From the NCBI GenBank assembly GCA_031254455.1, contig JAIRUI010000107.1, forward strand, positions 1 to 6,391: a stretch of DNA of 6,391 nt. The letters are read 5' to 3'. The stretch's first letter is position 1, and each line of letters starts with the position of its first letter. The notes beneath the pieces are model-generated. The model had not been told where the DNA came from and ran no database searches. It worked only from the letters and a program-made list of their open reading frames with translations. Both the position numbers and the translations under genes were made by a program. Shown here in pieces: positions 5,795 through 6,391 of this stretch. This stretch comes from Chitinispirillales bacterium. GTDB lineage: Bacteria > Fibrobacterota > Chitinivibrionia > Chitinivibrionales > Chitinivibrionaceae.

Positions 5795-6247
5795 ATGCAT
5801 AAAAATAAAATAAATTTAATATTGCTTTTGCTGGCAATATTGATATTGAGTATTATATGTCAATCTTGTGCTGGAGCCGGAGGGCGTTGCAAATACATTA
5901 CCATTGACGCTTATGTAATCATTGACAGTATTACGTCTCTTGAAGATTATTGTAAAGACAGATGTGAAGGATTGCTTTATTATGAAAACTGTTATAATAA
6001 TTGCATAGATGGTTTTCTCGTATATTTTTCAATGTTTAATAAATCAAATAATGAAAAATTTGATTGGATTGAAAGCGGTAGATCTTTTTTGAGTTTTGCA
6101 TCCGCAGATTGTATTTCAACTAACAGACTTTCAATAAGTGATACTCTTTCTTGTAAAATAATAAAATTGATAGAAGGAACATGTAGCCCAATATCTTTTG
6201 AAATTTTAGATTATAGTGAATGTTTTTCTGAGATTTGGTATTATTAA
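5795..6247 (+). CDS. cysteine-rich putative lipoprotein with twin CX3C motif
   Basis: A 150-residue protein that I do not recognise. Residues about 6-21 are strongly hydrophobic after a lysine-containing start (MHKNK), a classic signal peptide. The sequence SIICQSCAG (19-27) offers Cys25 as a lipobox cysteine; with Cys at -3 and Ser at -1 the match is loose, so simple secretion is an alternative. The mature part carries nine more cysteines (32, 53, 57, 66, 70, 106, 120, 130, 143). Cys53-x3-Cys57-x8-Cys66-x3-Cys70 is a twin CX3C arrangement typical of disulfide-stapled helical hairpins. The remainder is acidic and aromatic, ending SEIWYY. I chose ATG 5795 over the TTG at 5741 because it puts the signal peptide at the N-terminus; GGGA at 5783-5786 is a modest ribosome binding site. 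The gene looks more AT-rich than the operon genes and lies between two IS1595-type ends, consistent with acquired DNA. No function is proposed. Confidence 0.6.
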   Translation: MHKNKINLILLLLAILILSIICQSCAGAGGRCKYITIDAYVIIDSITSLEDYCKDRCEGLLYYENCYNNCIDGFLVYFSMFNKSNNEKFDWIESGRSFLSFASADCISTNRLSISDTLSCKIIKLIEGTCSPISFEILDYSECFSEIWYY

Positions 6248-6248
6248 T

Positions 6249-6391
6249 TTAGGTTCAAGATGAGTTAAGGATAAATTATTTTGTTGTAATACTAGGAGGG
6301 ACAATGGAAAACAAATATATAATTCGTTCAAGAATTTCAGAGCATAAATTTAGGGAGATTCTAAAGATATTTTGTTTGGATATAGAAGCTA
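6249..6391 (+). mobile_element. IS1595-family insertion sequence, left part, runs off window
   Basis: The element is taken to begin at or near the shared 21-bp block (6249-6269, containing AGGTTCAAGATGAGTTAAG), the best candidate for the left terminal inverted repeat. It is followed 34 nt later by the transposase start codon, a normal layout for IS1595-type elements. The right end and its inverted copy lie beyond the window, so the exact boundary and the target-site duplication cannot be read. It starts one base after the lipoprotein stop codon. Confidence 0.65.
6304..6391 (+). CDS. IS1595-family transposase, N-terminal 29 residues only
   Basis: The ATG at 6304 follows AGGAGGGA (6294-6301), the clearest Shine-Dalgarno sequence in this part of the window. 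The 29 visible residues begin MENKYIIRSRISEHKFREIL and end at a truncated codon at the window edge. The pattern KYxxRSxISExKFRxILxxFxLDxxA is the usual N-terminal (zinc-ribbon-less, ISXO2-like helix-turn-helix) opening of IS1595-group transposases, remembered from the family and not searched. The catalytic DDE residues are outside the window, so integrity cannot be judged. Confidence 0.7.
   Translation, partial: MENKYIIRSRISEHKFREILKIFCLDIEA

Noticed and set aside
5521..6329. The direct repeats as a CRISPR array
   Set aside because: There are only two copies, 728 bp apart, with a gene between them and similarity extending into a transposase coding start.

Overview
The window reads as one end of an AT-rich bacterial contig, most likely from a Gram-negative organism. 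The reasons are an AsmA/GspN-like envelope protein, a YbgC-type thioesterase, a sigma-54 activator, a UDP-GlcNAc 2-epimerase and a probable lipoprotein. The combination would fit a Fibrobacterota or related gut or anaerobic lineage, but that placement is a guess; nothing in the window fixes the taxon.

Left edge (1-292): a 65-bp nearly pure G tract that looks like a sequencing or assembly artefact, then about 210 bp of AT-rich DNA. The latter holds a good minus-strand promoter pattern and a possible gene start that runs off into the G tract.

Core (293-5415): an AsmA/GspN-like inner-membrane-anchored protein on the minus strand diverges from a compact plus-strand operon. The operon order is a receiver-less sigma-54 activator, ybgC, miaB and wecB, and all three junctions overlap (14, 8 and 4 nt), implying translational coupling. 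Their jobs differ: transcription control, acyl-CoA thioester hydrolysis, tRNA ms2i6A modification, and UDP-ManNAc supply for surface glycans. The cluster is therefore a co-transcription unit, not an obvious pathway.

Right part (5416-6391): an accessory segment. After terminator-like dyads comes a promoter-like site, then a degenerate copy of the left end of an IS1595-type insertion sequence. It is followed by a small unrecognised ORF, a cysteine-rich lipoprotein-like gene with a twin CX3C motif, and a second, better-preserved IS1595 left end whose transposase gene runs off the window. The two IS ends are direct repeats 728 bp apart, so the lipoprotein locus lies between one relic and one apparently intact IS start. 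This is the least ordinary part of the window. No complete new system can be demonstrated from the sequence alone.
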